Shown: positions 1 to 5,202 of the stretch, one piece after another | Layout: each line of letters starts with the position of its first letter | Position numbering within the stretch: position 1 is the first letter of the stretch | From: JADGQM01 sp964505935 | GTDB taxonomy: Bacteria; Desulfobacterota; Syntrophobacteria; Syntrophobacterales; Syntrophobacteraceae | Length of the DNA stretch: 5,242 nucleotides | Direction: 5' to 3' | NCBI GenBank assembly: GCA_964505935.1 | Contig: CAZDKX010000332.1 | Span: 1 to 5,242, forward strand | Program-made: the position numbers and the translations under genes | Notes under the pieces: model-generated | Told to the model about the DNA's origin: nothing | Databases searched by the model: none | Seen by the model: only the letters and a program-made list of their open reading frames with translations

Positions 1-277
1 AGTGGCAGTTGCCTGTCAACGGCGGTCCTTTTCATGTGTCTTCGGGTGTCCCTAAGGAACATGAGTTACTGTTTCAAAATGGGGACTGAGCGTAAGGAAG
101 CTCACTCTTCAAGCTCTTCTCGGCGCTCGCGCCAGCTTCCAGATGGGTCTTGAGGTATCCTTCAAGGTTTACTGGTGATACGGCGTCTCTATTCCTGGAA
201 TTCCCTTGGGCGCAGTGTGCGCGTCCCCTGCCTACGCTGTGATGGTACCGGCAAGATCATTGGATGCAGAAGATTCC
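1..277. other. Non-coding stretch downstream of the HAD gene
   Basis: I see no convincing gene here. The stretch lies beyond the stop codon of the minus-strand hydrolase and has no T-rich terminator hairpin on that strand. Small inverted repeats are present, such as GGCGC-TC-GCGCC near 122-133 and TGAGC/GCTCA near 88-105, but none is long enough to call. A 40-codon plus-strand frame at 175-297 would encode a cysteine-rich peptide containing CLRCDGTGKI, which looks like one half of a DnaJ-type zinc motif. It lacks a clear ribosome binding site and is treated as a finding, not as a gene. Confidence 0.5.
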
Positions 278-991
278 TCATGGGTTGTTGCTCCTGAGAA
301 GGGCGAGAATTTGAGGCATCAAGGTGACGTGGTAATCCGAGATTTTGATCCTTTCGGGAACCTTTTCAGGCCAGTACTCCGCCATGACCCCCGAGACAAA
401 GACCGTCGAGAGCCCGACTTCCTTGGCTCCGATCAGCTCGTTCGAGCCACCATCACCTACAAAGAGACACTCGCTGGGTTTGAGCTTGAGTTCATCAAGG
501 CACCTGTGGAAAATGGCTGGGTCCGGTTTGACATAACCAACCTCACACGAAAAGATCTCCACGTCAAACAGTCCCACAAGCGGAGACTGTTCCCGCGCGG
601 CAACCCCCATCACGTCGGCGTTACTGATCAACCCCAGTCGCAAACCGGCAGCCCGAAGATGCTTGAGCGCATCAAGGTTCTCTTGCGAAATACTGCGCAA
701 CGCGTGTCGAAACGACTGGCTCCTGATTCGCACGGCCTCGCGGATTCGGCCCTCGGGTATCGTCGGGTCCACCTCGTGGGCAAGTGTACGAACGATTTCA
801 AAAGGATCGCGCTGCGCTCCCACAAGTCGCTGTCTCGATCTCGTTGTGAGGATTTCATCCCACACTCGTCGATCAATGCCAAGGGCATCCGATGTGACAG
901 GAAGGTCTGGCCATTCGGACTCGATACCGGTCAGGGTGCGAAAGAGATCGAAGATCACCCCGCCTATGAGATGGGTTTTCTTGTCGAGCAT
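278..991 (-). CDS. HAD-superfamily (subfamily IA-like) hydrolase
   Basis: This is a predicted cytoplasmic haloacid-dehalogenase-superfamily hydrolase of 237 residues, the usual size for a HAD-IA enzyme. The motifs run in order. Motif I is VIFDLFRTL with nucleophile Asp15. Motif II is LGLISNAD with Ser123. Motif III is GYVKPDP with Lys155. Motif IV is VGDGGSNEL with Asp180 and Glu185. The stretch at about 25-110 between motifs I and II fits an alpha-helical cap. The residue two after the nucleophile is Phe17 instead of Asp. Known phosphatases normally carry Asp there, while haloacid dehalogenases and some other HAD-IA groups carry an aromatic residue, so the substrate is open. The ATG at 991 is chosen because motif I begins just after it, but its ribosome site is weak. 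The frame stays open to a TTG at 1192, adding 67 residues with no recognised domain. The gene diverges from the ferritin-like gene and has no operon partner in the window. Confidence 0.85.
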   Translation of the reverse strand: MLDKKTHLIGGVIFDLFRTLTGIESEWPDLPVTSDALGIDRRVWDEILTTRSRQRLVGAQRDPFEIVRTLAHEVDPTIPEGRIREAVRIRSQSFRHALRSISQENLDALKHLRAAGLRLGLISNADVMGVAAREQSPLVGLFDVEIFSCEVGYVKPDPAIFHRCLDELKLKPSECLFVGDGGSNELIGAKEVGLSTVFVSGVMAEYWPEKVPERIKISDYHVTLMPQILALLRSNNP

Positions 992-1295
992 GCTGCCGTC
1001 TTGTCCAGCTTCTGGATATGGGGGAGTACGCGCCCGTACCAAAACTTCAAGATTCGACCCCACTTTAGCGGATATGATTCCCACATGGCAACTGCCGGTC
1101 GACTCTTCCTTTTCACTCCGAATTAGTTCGATCCAATACCGCCCATCGTTGAAGTTGCGGAGATTAATTACACCAGCCGAGAAAACACTCAATCCTTCCG
1201 GGAGCTCCCGGCAGGGGTTAGGGGCTGCAAAGGAGATGCCCTTGAGAGCAAATTCTGTCCAGCCGACCGGAAAGAGAATCGCGATCCGGATATTC

Positions 1296-1324
1296 TTGAC
1301 ATTTTACAGAGAGCGCCTGATGGT
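1296..1324 (+). promoter_or_regulatory. Weak sigma70-like promoter candidate
   Basis: A perfect TTGACA at 1296-1301 is followed after 17 bp by GATGGT (1319-1324), which matches TATAAT at only three positions. If used, it would give a leader of roughly 165 nt ahead of the ferritin-like gene, including both hairpins. The poor -10 box keeps this tentative. Confidence 0.25.
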
Positions 1325-1388
1325 AGAGATCGCTATTCGCTGTCTTACCGTGCCATGCTGCTGTGGCCTTGCACCAGGATGAAGACGG

Positions 1389-1404
1389 CGCGGGATGGCC
1401 CGCG
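1389..1404 (+). promoter_or_regulatory. GC-rich leader hairpin 1
   Basis: CGCGGG-ATGG-CCCGCG is a perfect 6-bp all-GC stem with a 4-nt loop. It lies about 90 nt upstream of the ferritin-like gene start. A short TTTT (1411-1414) follows 6 nt after the stem, so it could be a weak terminator or attenuator as well as a leader structure. Confidence 0.4.
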
Positions 1405-1435
1405 AGGAACTTTTCGTTCACTGCTCACCGACCAC

Positions 1436-1452
1436 CCGTCACCTTCTGACGG
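1436..1452 (+). promoter_or_regulatory. Leader hairpin 2
   Basis: CCGTCA-CCTTC-TGACGG is a perfect 6-bp inverted repeat with a 5-nt loop. It ends about 30 nt before the Shine-Dalgarno sequence of the ferritin-like gene. It could be an mRNA structure in the leader or a protein-binding dyad, and the sequence does not decide between them. Confidence 0.4.
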
Positions 1453-1480
1453 CCGATGGCGGTTTGAAAACCCAGAGAGA

Positions 1481-1488
1481 AAAGGAGG
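1481..1488 (+). promoter_or_regulatory. Strong Shine-Dalgarno that fixes the ferritin start
   Basis: AAAGGAGG lies 7 nt before ATG 1496 and only 1 nt before ATG 1490. The spacing selects 1496 as the start and predicts efficient translation. Confidence 0.75.
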
Positions 1489-1495
1489 AATGATC

Positions 1496-1804
1496 ATGCC
1501 GGAGTTCGGGACACCCTTTGCGGGGTTTGCCAACGACAGAAAGCTTACCGGAGCGGAACTGATTCGGGCGATTCGGTTCCTGGTCGCTGCTGAGTACGAA
1601 GCGGTGCAGCTCTACATGCAGCTTGCCGAGTCGACGGACAACGAGCTGGCGATCGAGGTACTGAGGGACATCGCCGATGAAGAGCGCGTGCATGCCGGGG
1701 AATTTCTGCGGCTGCTCAAAGAGCTCGCTCCCGACGAAGAGCGGTTCTATGCCGAAGGCGCCGGTGAGGTTGAAGAGCTGATCGAAAAGCTGAAGAAGGG
1801 CTGA
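1496..1804 (+). CDS. Short ferritin-like protein, encapsulin-cargo-type or rubrerythrin-like
   Basis: This 102-residue protein has one antiparallel helix pair with the metal-binding pattern of short ferritin-like proteins. Helix 1 carries AAEYEAVQLY (Glu33, Tyr40). Helix 2 carries DEERVH (Glu63, His66, the ExxH motif). A two-helix chain supplies half of a diiron site, so the functional unit is expected to be a dimer or larger ring, as in encapsulated ferritins. The likely role is iron oxidation and storage, or oxidative-stress protection. The ATG at 1496 is preferred because AAAGGAGG (1481-1488) lies 7 nt upstream. The ATG at 1490 is only 1 nt from that site. In related bacteria such genes often sit beside or are fused to an encapsulin shell gene. 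Here the next gene is sfsA, with no encapsulin in the window. The C-terminus is a charged helix (EVEELIEKLKKG) without an obvious cargo-loading peptide. Assignment to the ferritin-like superfamily is firm; the subfamily is inferred. Confidence 0.88.
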   Translation: MPEFGTPFAGFANDRKLTGAELIRAIRFLVAAEYEAVQLYMQLAESTDNELAIEVLRDIADEERVHAGEFLRLLKELAPDEERFYAEGAGEVEELIEKLKKG

Positions 1805-1821
1805 GCCTTACCCTTGGTTGT

Positions 1822-1870
1822 CTCCTGAATGCCCCTGCTCGAAAGTCGATTGAGCAAGGATCTTCAGGAG
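1822..1870 (+). repeat. Nested inverted repeat between the ferritin gene and sfsA
   Basis: The outer arms CTCCTGAA (1822-1829) and TTCAGGAG (1863-1870) are perfectly complementary over 8 bp. Inside them TGCTCGA (1836-1842) pairs with TTGAGCA (1850-1856) over 7 bp with one G-U pair, leaving a 7-nt loop. The two stems would stack across a 6-by-6 internal loop. No T run follows, so it is not a standard intrinsic terminator. It begins 17 nt after the ferritin stop and ends 37 nt before the sfsA start, so it may act as an mRNA processing or stability element or as a leader structure of sfsA. Confidence 0.55.
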
Positions 1871-1907
1871 CATCTCACAAGGCCCATCGTGCTGTCCCGG
1901 AGATCAG

Positions 1908-2633
1908 ATGCCTCGTGGTTGGACCGGCAATAGCCTGCTGCAGTTTCCAGAGGGAAGCCGCCTGGCGCGGTTTTGCCGAAGGGAAAAACGCTTCCTGGTG
2001 GAGGTTGAGGCCGGTAGCGAGAGATTCTGGGTCCACAGCAACAACTCGGGCAGCATGCTGGGGTTGCTGCGGCCTGGGGGTGCCGTCCTTATCTCCCCGG
2101 CCCTGAGGGCGGGCCGAAAGCTGCCCTACACGCTGGAGCTGATTCAGCTGGATGGCGTCTGGGTGGGGGTGAACACCCTCGTCCCCAACCGTCTCCTTCA
2201 TCGTGCCTGGCAGGCCGGCCGGATGCCTGAGCTCGCGGGCTACGACCGTTTCAAGCAGGAAGCCCGCAGCGGCGACAGCCGCCTGGATGCGTTCCTCGAT
2301 GGGCCGAGCGGGGCCCTCTGGATGGAGACCAAGAACGTGACCCTGGTCGAAGATGAGGTGGCCTGCTTTCCCGATGCGGCGACAATCCGCGGCCAGAAGC
2401 ACTTGCGTGAATTGATCCGTCTGGCCCGGGAGGGAGTGCGGACGGCCTGTTTCTATCTTGTCCAGCGCGCCGATGCCAGCTGCTTCGCCCCGGCAGATTT
2501 CATCGATCCGGCCTTTGCCGAGCTCTTCTGGGAAGCCCGGGCCAACGGCGTCGAAATGTGGCCCTACCAGGCCCTCGTTTCTCCGGAAGGAATCGGCCTC
2601 GGCCCCCGCCTGCCGTTGAAGCTGAAAGCTTGA
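1908..2633 (+). CDS. sfsA: SfsA family DNA-binding protein / predicted nuclease
   Basis: This is a full-length SfsA (sugar fermentation stimulation protein A) of 241 residues, close to the E. coli protein in size. Conserved blocks appear in order: KRFLVEV (27-33), the HSNNSGSM block (43-50), PYTLELI (73-79), VNTLVPNRL (88-96), LAGYDRFKQEARSGDSRLD (109-127), METKNVTL (139-146), and FPDAATIRGQKHLREL (154-169). Asp127 with Glu140-x-Lys142 reproduces the D...E-x-K signature of restriction-endonuclease-like nucleases. Family members were first described as DNA-binding regulators of maltose metabolism in E. coli; the nuclease role is a later assignment. One oddity is that the usual HCPN block reads HSNN, with Ser44 replacing the cysteine. 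The start has GGAG at 1899-1902, 5 nt upstream. It may be co-transcribed with the ferritin-like gene 103 bp upstream, and it converges on slp. Confidence 0.96.
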   Translation: MPRGWTGNSLLQFPEGSRLARFCRREKRFLVEVEAGSERFWVHSNNSGSMLGLLRPGGAVLISPALRAGRKLPYTLELIQLDGVWVGVNTLVPNRLLHRAWQAGRMPELAGYDRFKQEARSGDSRLDAFLDGPSGALWMETKNVTLVEDEVACFPDAATIRGQKHLRELIRLAREGVRTACFYLVQRADASCFAPADFIDPAFAELFWEARANGVEMWPYQALVSPEGIGLGPRLPLKLKA

Positions 2634-2665
2634 AACCAGAAACTCCCGAGAGGCCCTTTGCTCCT

Positions 2666-2725
2666 CACCCTTCACTCTTCACCTTTCACCTTTCACCTTT
2701 GACCTTTCACTTTTCACTTTTCACT
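2666..2725. repeat. Heptamer tandem repeat, TTTCACC-type
   Basis: About eight degenerate copies of a 7-bp unit (consensus TTTCACC, changing to TTTCACT towards the right) fill most of the gap between the convergent sfsA and slp genes. The array ends inside the slp stop codon. Units vary by single substitutions, such as TTTGACC near 2698-2704. A similar heptamer array of different sequence follows the regulator gene at the right end of the window. Confidence 0.9.
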
Positions 2726-3282
2726 CAAAAAGGATAGTAAGGCCAGAAGTAAGGCCAGGGATAGGGATATCCCCCATACGGGTTGCCCCACCAGGTCCAG
2801 GATGGTGGCGGATAGGGGCCGTAGGGGAGGGGATATTGCCTCCAGAGGTGGATTTCCAGGACCTTGACCACGGGGTAGACGTATTCCATGTCACCCAGGG
2901 GTTCCGCTCTGGAACCGCCGATTTCCCCTGCCAGGGTGACCGCCCTGCCGTTCCGGTAGACCTCGGGGTCGACATACCCTTTTACCTCGGCCAGGAATCT
3001 GCCCTGGCTCGTTTCTTCTTCGCGAGGCATTCCCGAAAAATCGAGGGGTGTCTGAAGGATTCTGATAAAGGTTACGCTGGGCTCGTTCAGGGTCTCAATC
3101 ACCTTGCCGCCCCAGATGACCGTTTCGCCAAGGTAGGCCTCAGGGTTGGCGAGCACGGCCGGGAACGACAGCTCCTTATTAGCCTTTGCCCGTAACTCCG
3201 AGGACATCATGTGGGCACAGCCGGTCGCCAGGCACAGCAGACCGATGAGGGTAGCGAGTCTCAGGCATCTTCTTGCGCTCAT
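2725..3282 (-). CDS. slp: Slp-family outer-membrane lipoprotein
   Basis: This 185-residue protein belongs to the Slp (starvation-inducible outer-membrane lipoprotein) family. The N-terminus is a lipoprotein signal peptide: RR at 4-5, a hydrophobic core, and the lipobox LATGC with Cys22 as the lipidated residue. Ala follows the cysteine, so retention in the inner membrane by an Asp+2 signal is not expected. The mature domain shows the family pattern: LANPEAYLGETVIWGGKV (44-61), GRFLAEVKGYVDPEVYRNGR (94-113), VTLAGEIGG (115-123), and YVYPVVKVLEIHLW (134-147). After Trp147 comes a 38-residue tail dominated by Tyr, Pro and Trp, with nine Tyr and five Trp, ending WPYYPF. The biochemical role of Slp proteins is not established. 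The start at 3282 is supported by TGGAG 5 nt upstream. The TGA stop abuts the heptamer repeat. Confidence 0.93.
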   Translation of the reverse strand: MSARRCLRLATLIGLLCLATGCAHMMSSELRAKANKELSFPAVLANPEAYLGETVIWGGKVIETLNEPSVTFIRILQTPLDFSGMPREEETSQGRFLAEVKGYVDPEVYRNGRAVTLAGEIGGSRAEPLGDMEYVYPVVKVLEIHLWRQYPLPYGPYPPPSWTWWGNPYGGYPYPWPYFWPYYPF

Positions 3283-3373
3283 CTGTTCTCCAGTCTTCCC
3301 AAGTCCTTTCAGGACCGTTGCCGCCGCAGAGCCGGTGCGAAGCCGACCAGCGGCATAGACCCATTTCTGTTGA

Positions 3374-3502
3374 GCTCCTGCAAAAGTCCTTCAGGGCGTC
3401 ATTCCGGCAGGGTTTTTGGGCCGGAATCCAGGCTTTAAGGTTCCTGGACCCCGGCTGGAAGCACGCCGGGGTGACGGAATTTGAGACTTTTGCACGAGGC
3501 TG
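3374..3502. mobile_element. Palindromic MITE/REP-like repeat with terminal inverted repeats
   Basis: TGCAAAAGTC (3379-3388) is perfectly repeated in inverse as GACTTTTGCA (3485-3494), and similarity extends a few bases outward on both sides. Inside are CGTCA (3397-3401)/TGACG (3472-3476), a hairpin ATTCCGGC (3401-3408)/GCCGGAAT (3420-3427), a central TCCAGG (3427-3432)/CCTGGA (3443-3448), and a hairpin ACCCCGGC (3448-3455)/GCCGGGGT (3465-3472). The whole unit is therefore an interrupted palindrome of about 120-130 bp with no coding capacity. The GTCATTCCGGC...GCCGGAATCCAG core resembles dispersed intergenic repeats that I associate with delta-proteobacterial genomes. No clear target-site duplication is visible. 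Whether it is mobile is inferred. Confidence 0.7.
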
Positions 3503-3547
3503 GAGTTAGCAGTCAATTTTTCCCACCTTTGCCTGTCATTCTCTTTC

Positions 3548-3553
3548 ATTATA
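3548..3553 (-). promoter_or_regulatory. Candidate -10 box for leftward transcription to slp
   Basis: The minus strand reads TATAAT here, a perfect -10 match, preceded on that strand by two tandem TTGCCTATA-type units. No good -35 box sits 16-18 bp upstream; only a T-rich stretch (GTTTTT or TTTTTT) is there. If used, the slp transcript would have a leader of about 260 nt carrying the palindromic repeat. Confidence 0.3.
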
Positions 3554-3568
3554 GGCAATATAGGCAAT
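3551..3568. repeat. 9-bp tandem direct repeat
   Basis: ATAGGCAAT occurs twice head to tail at 3551-3559 and 3560-3568. The pair is bracketed by TTCATT (3545-3550) and AATGAA (3566-3571), which are inverse copies of each other. The position across a candidate -10 box would suit an operator, but the repeat could be incidental. Confidence 0.6.
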
Positions 3569-3880
3569 GAAAAAACCTCTGGAAACGGCATTGACCGTCG
3601 AGATTGGTGCCGAGCGACCTCATCTCTCAGCGAACCCCGGAGGGGCTCCTCTCTTCTCCCCCCCCCATCCGTCACCGCCGGCACCCCCTGTTGGATCTTG
3701 GCGCTCGTCGGCACAAATAATCCAGAACGAAGGAGAGGAGGCTTGCCCGCCGCCTTCCATCCTGGTAAGCTGCTTTGACCAGGGGAAAATCACCTTGCTT
3801 GTCGTTTTGCAGCATCGCTAATGAGTCTCACGGGCTCCAGGAAAAGATGCAGAGAGGCATCCGTTAGGGGAAATCAGGTC

Positions 3881-3885
3881 AAGGA
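3881..3885 (+). promoter_or_regulatory. Shine-Dalgarno that decides the regulator start
   Basis: AAGGA lies 8 nt before ATG 3894 but only 2 nt before the in-frame GTG at 3888. ATG 3894 is therefore the better start. Confidence 0.6.
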
Positions 3886-3893
3886 CGGTGGGT

Positions 3894-5192
3894 ATGGCGG
3901 AAAGACTTCGCGTGAGTTCGGGTGTCAGCCAGCTGGATCGCATTCTGGGGGGGCTTTTCATCGGTGACAATGTCATCTGGCATGATGATTCGGGCAGCCT
4001 GGCCTCGGTCTTCTGCCTCAATTTCATTCAGGCTTCCCAGTCGTTGCAGAAGCCGATTATCTACACGACCTTCGACCGCTCCCCCAGGAACCTGCTGGAG
4101 AAGCTCGGGCCGCTGGCGCAAGATCCCGCCATGACCATCATCGACTGCTTCACCTGCGGCAAGGGGGCCAGCTCGCCGATCTTCATGAAGTTCTACGAGG
4201 AGCCGGAAAACCACTGGCCCTGCAGCATCGTCAAAGTTGATGAGCCCAAGAGCGTCAAGCACTTCATGGAGGTCCTCTACGGCATTCACAGTGGCATGAA
4301 GGGCGATGTGAGGCTGGTTTTCGAGAGCGTGACGGGGATGCAGGAAGTGTGGGGCGGGGAGGATCATCTGCTCAATTTCTACTCCCATTCCTGTCCGCGG
4401 CTGTACGAACTCAACACCATCGCCTACTGGATCATGGAAAAGAAGGCTCACTCCCCGCGCCTTCGCGCTCACATCAGCCAGATCGCCCAAGTGGTGGTGA
4501 ACCTGGAAATCAAGCGCGGCACCAGCTCCCTCACCGTCATCAAAGCGGAAAAACGCAATCTTGAAAACCTCCATCAATCCCACAACTACTGGGTTAAGGA
4601 CCTGACCATCACCTTTGATGAGGAGAAGCGCACCGCGCGAGGCGTCGACCTGGGTCTGCGCCTCAAGGAACTGCGTACCAAAAGAGGCCTCTCCCAGACG
4701 GAACTGGCAAAACTGGTGGGCGTGACGCCGAGCACCATCTCCCAGGTGGAAAGCAACCTGATCTATCCTTCCCTGCCGGCCCTGTTGAAAATGGCGGAAG
4801 TGCTCGCCATCGATGTGAGCTCTTTCTTCCAGGAGACCAGCGACGTCAAGAAGCGGCTCATCTTTCCCGGGGCGGAAGCGGTGGAGGTACGCTTCTCCGA
4901 GCTGCCGGAAGGCAGTGTTTCGGCCAAACTGCTGACACCGGTTGATTTCGATCCCAAAGCCGAGCCATACCTTATTGAAATACCGCCAAGTAAGAGCATA
5001 TCCTCCCATTTTTTCATCCATAAGGGCGAGGAAATCGGCTATCTCCTCTCGGGAAAGCTCCAGGTCAAGCTGGAGAAGGCCGCCTACACGCTGCGGGCCG
5101 GGGATGTCGTCTACCTGACTTCGGAGATGCCCACGGAATGGAAGAACCCGGGTCCCAGCACGGCCAGGCTGCTCTGGATCAAGATCAAATAG
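3894..5192 (+). CDS. Three-domain regulator: degenerate KaiC/RecA-like, XRE HTH, cupin
   Basis: This 432-residue protein joins three modules. Residues 1 to about 245 follow the KaiC/RAD55 RecA-like pattern: SSGVSQLDRILGG (8-20) mirrors the TGIPGFDELLGG entry of KaiC, a LVFES strand (141-145) sits at the Walker B position, and SLTVIKAEKR (212-221) matches a late core strand. The Walker A loop, however, reads HDDSGSLAS (30-38) with no Lys-Thr/Ser pair, so ATP hydrolysis is unlikely. Residues 253-311 are an XRE helix-turn-helix (LKELRTKRGLSQTELAKLVG, TPSTISQVESN). Residues 357-431 are a cupin with HKGEEIGYLLSGKLQV and GDVVYLTSEMPTEWKN. Its second motif lacks the usual histidine, leaving metal binding doubtful. 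XRE-cupin proteins are known ligand-sensing repressors or activators. The N-terminal module probably senses or oligomerises, which is inference. Homologues with this layout occur, as I recall, in Geobacter-type bacteria. It is transcribed alone, divergently from slp. Confidence 0.92.
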   Translation: MAERLRVSSGVSQLDRILGGLFIGDNVIWHDDSGSLASVFCLNFIQASQSLQKPIIYTTFDRSPRNLLEKLGPLAQDPAMTIIDCFTCGKGASSPIFMKFYEEPENHWPCSIVKVDEPKSVKHFMEVLYGIHSGMKGDVRLVFESVTGMQEVWGGEDHLLNFYSHSCPRLYELNTIAYWIMEKKAHSPRLRAHISQIAQVVVNLEIKRGTSSLTVIKAEKRNLENLHQSHNYWVKDLTITFDEEKRTARGVDLGLRLKELRTKRGLSQTELAKLVGVTPSTISQVESNLIYPSLPALLKMAEVLAIDVSSFFQETSDVKKRLIFPGAEAVEVRFSELPEGSVSAKLLTPVDFDPKAEPYLIEIPPSKSISSHFFIHKGEEIGYLLSGKLQVKLEKAAYTLRAGDVVYLTSEMPTEWKNPGPSTARLLWIKIK

Positions 5193-5202
5193 CCTCTGAA
5201 AA

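Larger units (their letters stand above)
1193..1489. other. Divergent intergenic region and ferritin-gene leader
   Basis: This region separates the longest possible minus-strand hydrolase frame from the ferritin-like gene. I see no firm gene. A plus-strand frame of up to 48 codons runs from ATG 1236 (or TTG 1242, 6 nt after AAGGAG) to a stop at 1382. Its product, ending near PCCCGLAPG, resembles nothing I know. The useful contents are a TTGACA box near 1296 and two perfect hairpins at 1389-1404 and 1436-1452, listed separately. Confidence 0.5.
3283..3893. other. Divergent intergenic region between slp and the regulator
   Basis: These 611 bp hold no credible gene; open frames here are proline- and arginine-rich and lack ribosome sites. 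From left to right I see four things. The first is a small hairpin, GTCCT-TTC-AGGAC (3303-3315), in the slp leader. The second is the large palindromic repeat at 3374-3502. The third is a 9-bp tandem repeat at 3551-3568 with a minus-strand TATAAT beside it. The last is a run of nine C (3658-3666). Close to the regulator, GATGC-AGAGAG-GCATC (3846-3861) could form a 5-bp hairpin in its leader. Confidence 0.6.

Noticed and set aside
206..1126. Long plus-strand open frame of 306 codons
   Set aside because: It is antisense to the HAD hydrolase, which has all four family motifs in the correct order. The plus-strand product resembles no known protein.
1875..2675. Minus-strand open frame of 266 codons
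   Set aside because: It is antisense to sfsA, which is identified by many conserved blocks; the reverse frame reflects high-GC codon bias.
3374..3502. CRISPR or attachment-site interpretation of the repeat
   Set aside because: There is a single palindromic unit with no spacer array, no integrase and no tRNA nearby.
3391..3714. Minus-strand frame of 107 codons in the slp-regulator gap
   Set aside because: Its 3' third is the palindromic repeat and the rest has no domain or ribosome site.
3697..3714. Possible sigma-54 site (TTGGCGC...CGGCA)
   Set aside because: The GG and GC elements are one base too close and the -12 box does not match TTGC.
3775..3803. TTGACC as a -35 box for the regulator
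   Set aside because: At 17 bp spacing the -10 position reads CTTGTC, a poor match, so no promoter is called.
3567..3821. Plus-strand frame starting MKKPLETALT
   Set aside because: It has no ribosome binding site, is proline-rich, crosses the C homopolymer, and lacks any recognised motif.
3879..5021. Minus-strand open frame of 380 codons under the regulator
   Set aside because: It is a shadow of the plus-strand regulator, whose HTH and cupin domains are unmistakable. The minus-strand product is His/Gly/Leu-rich with no domain pattern.
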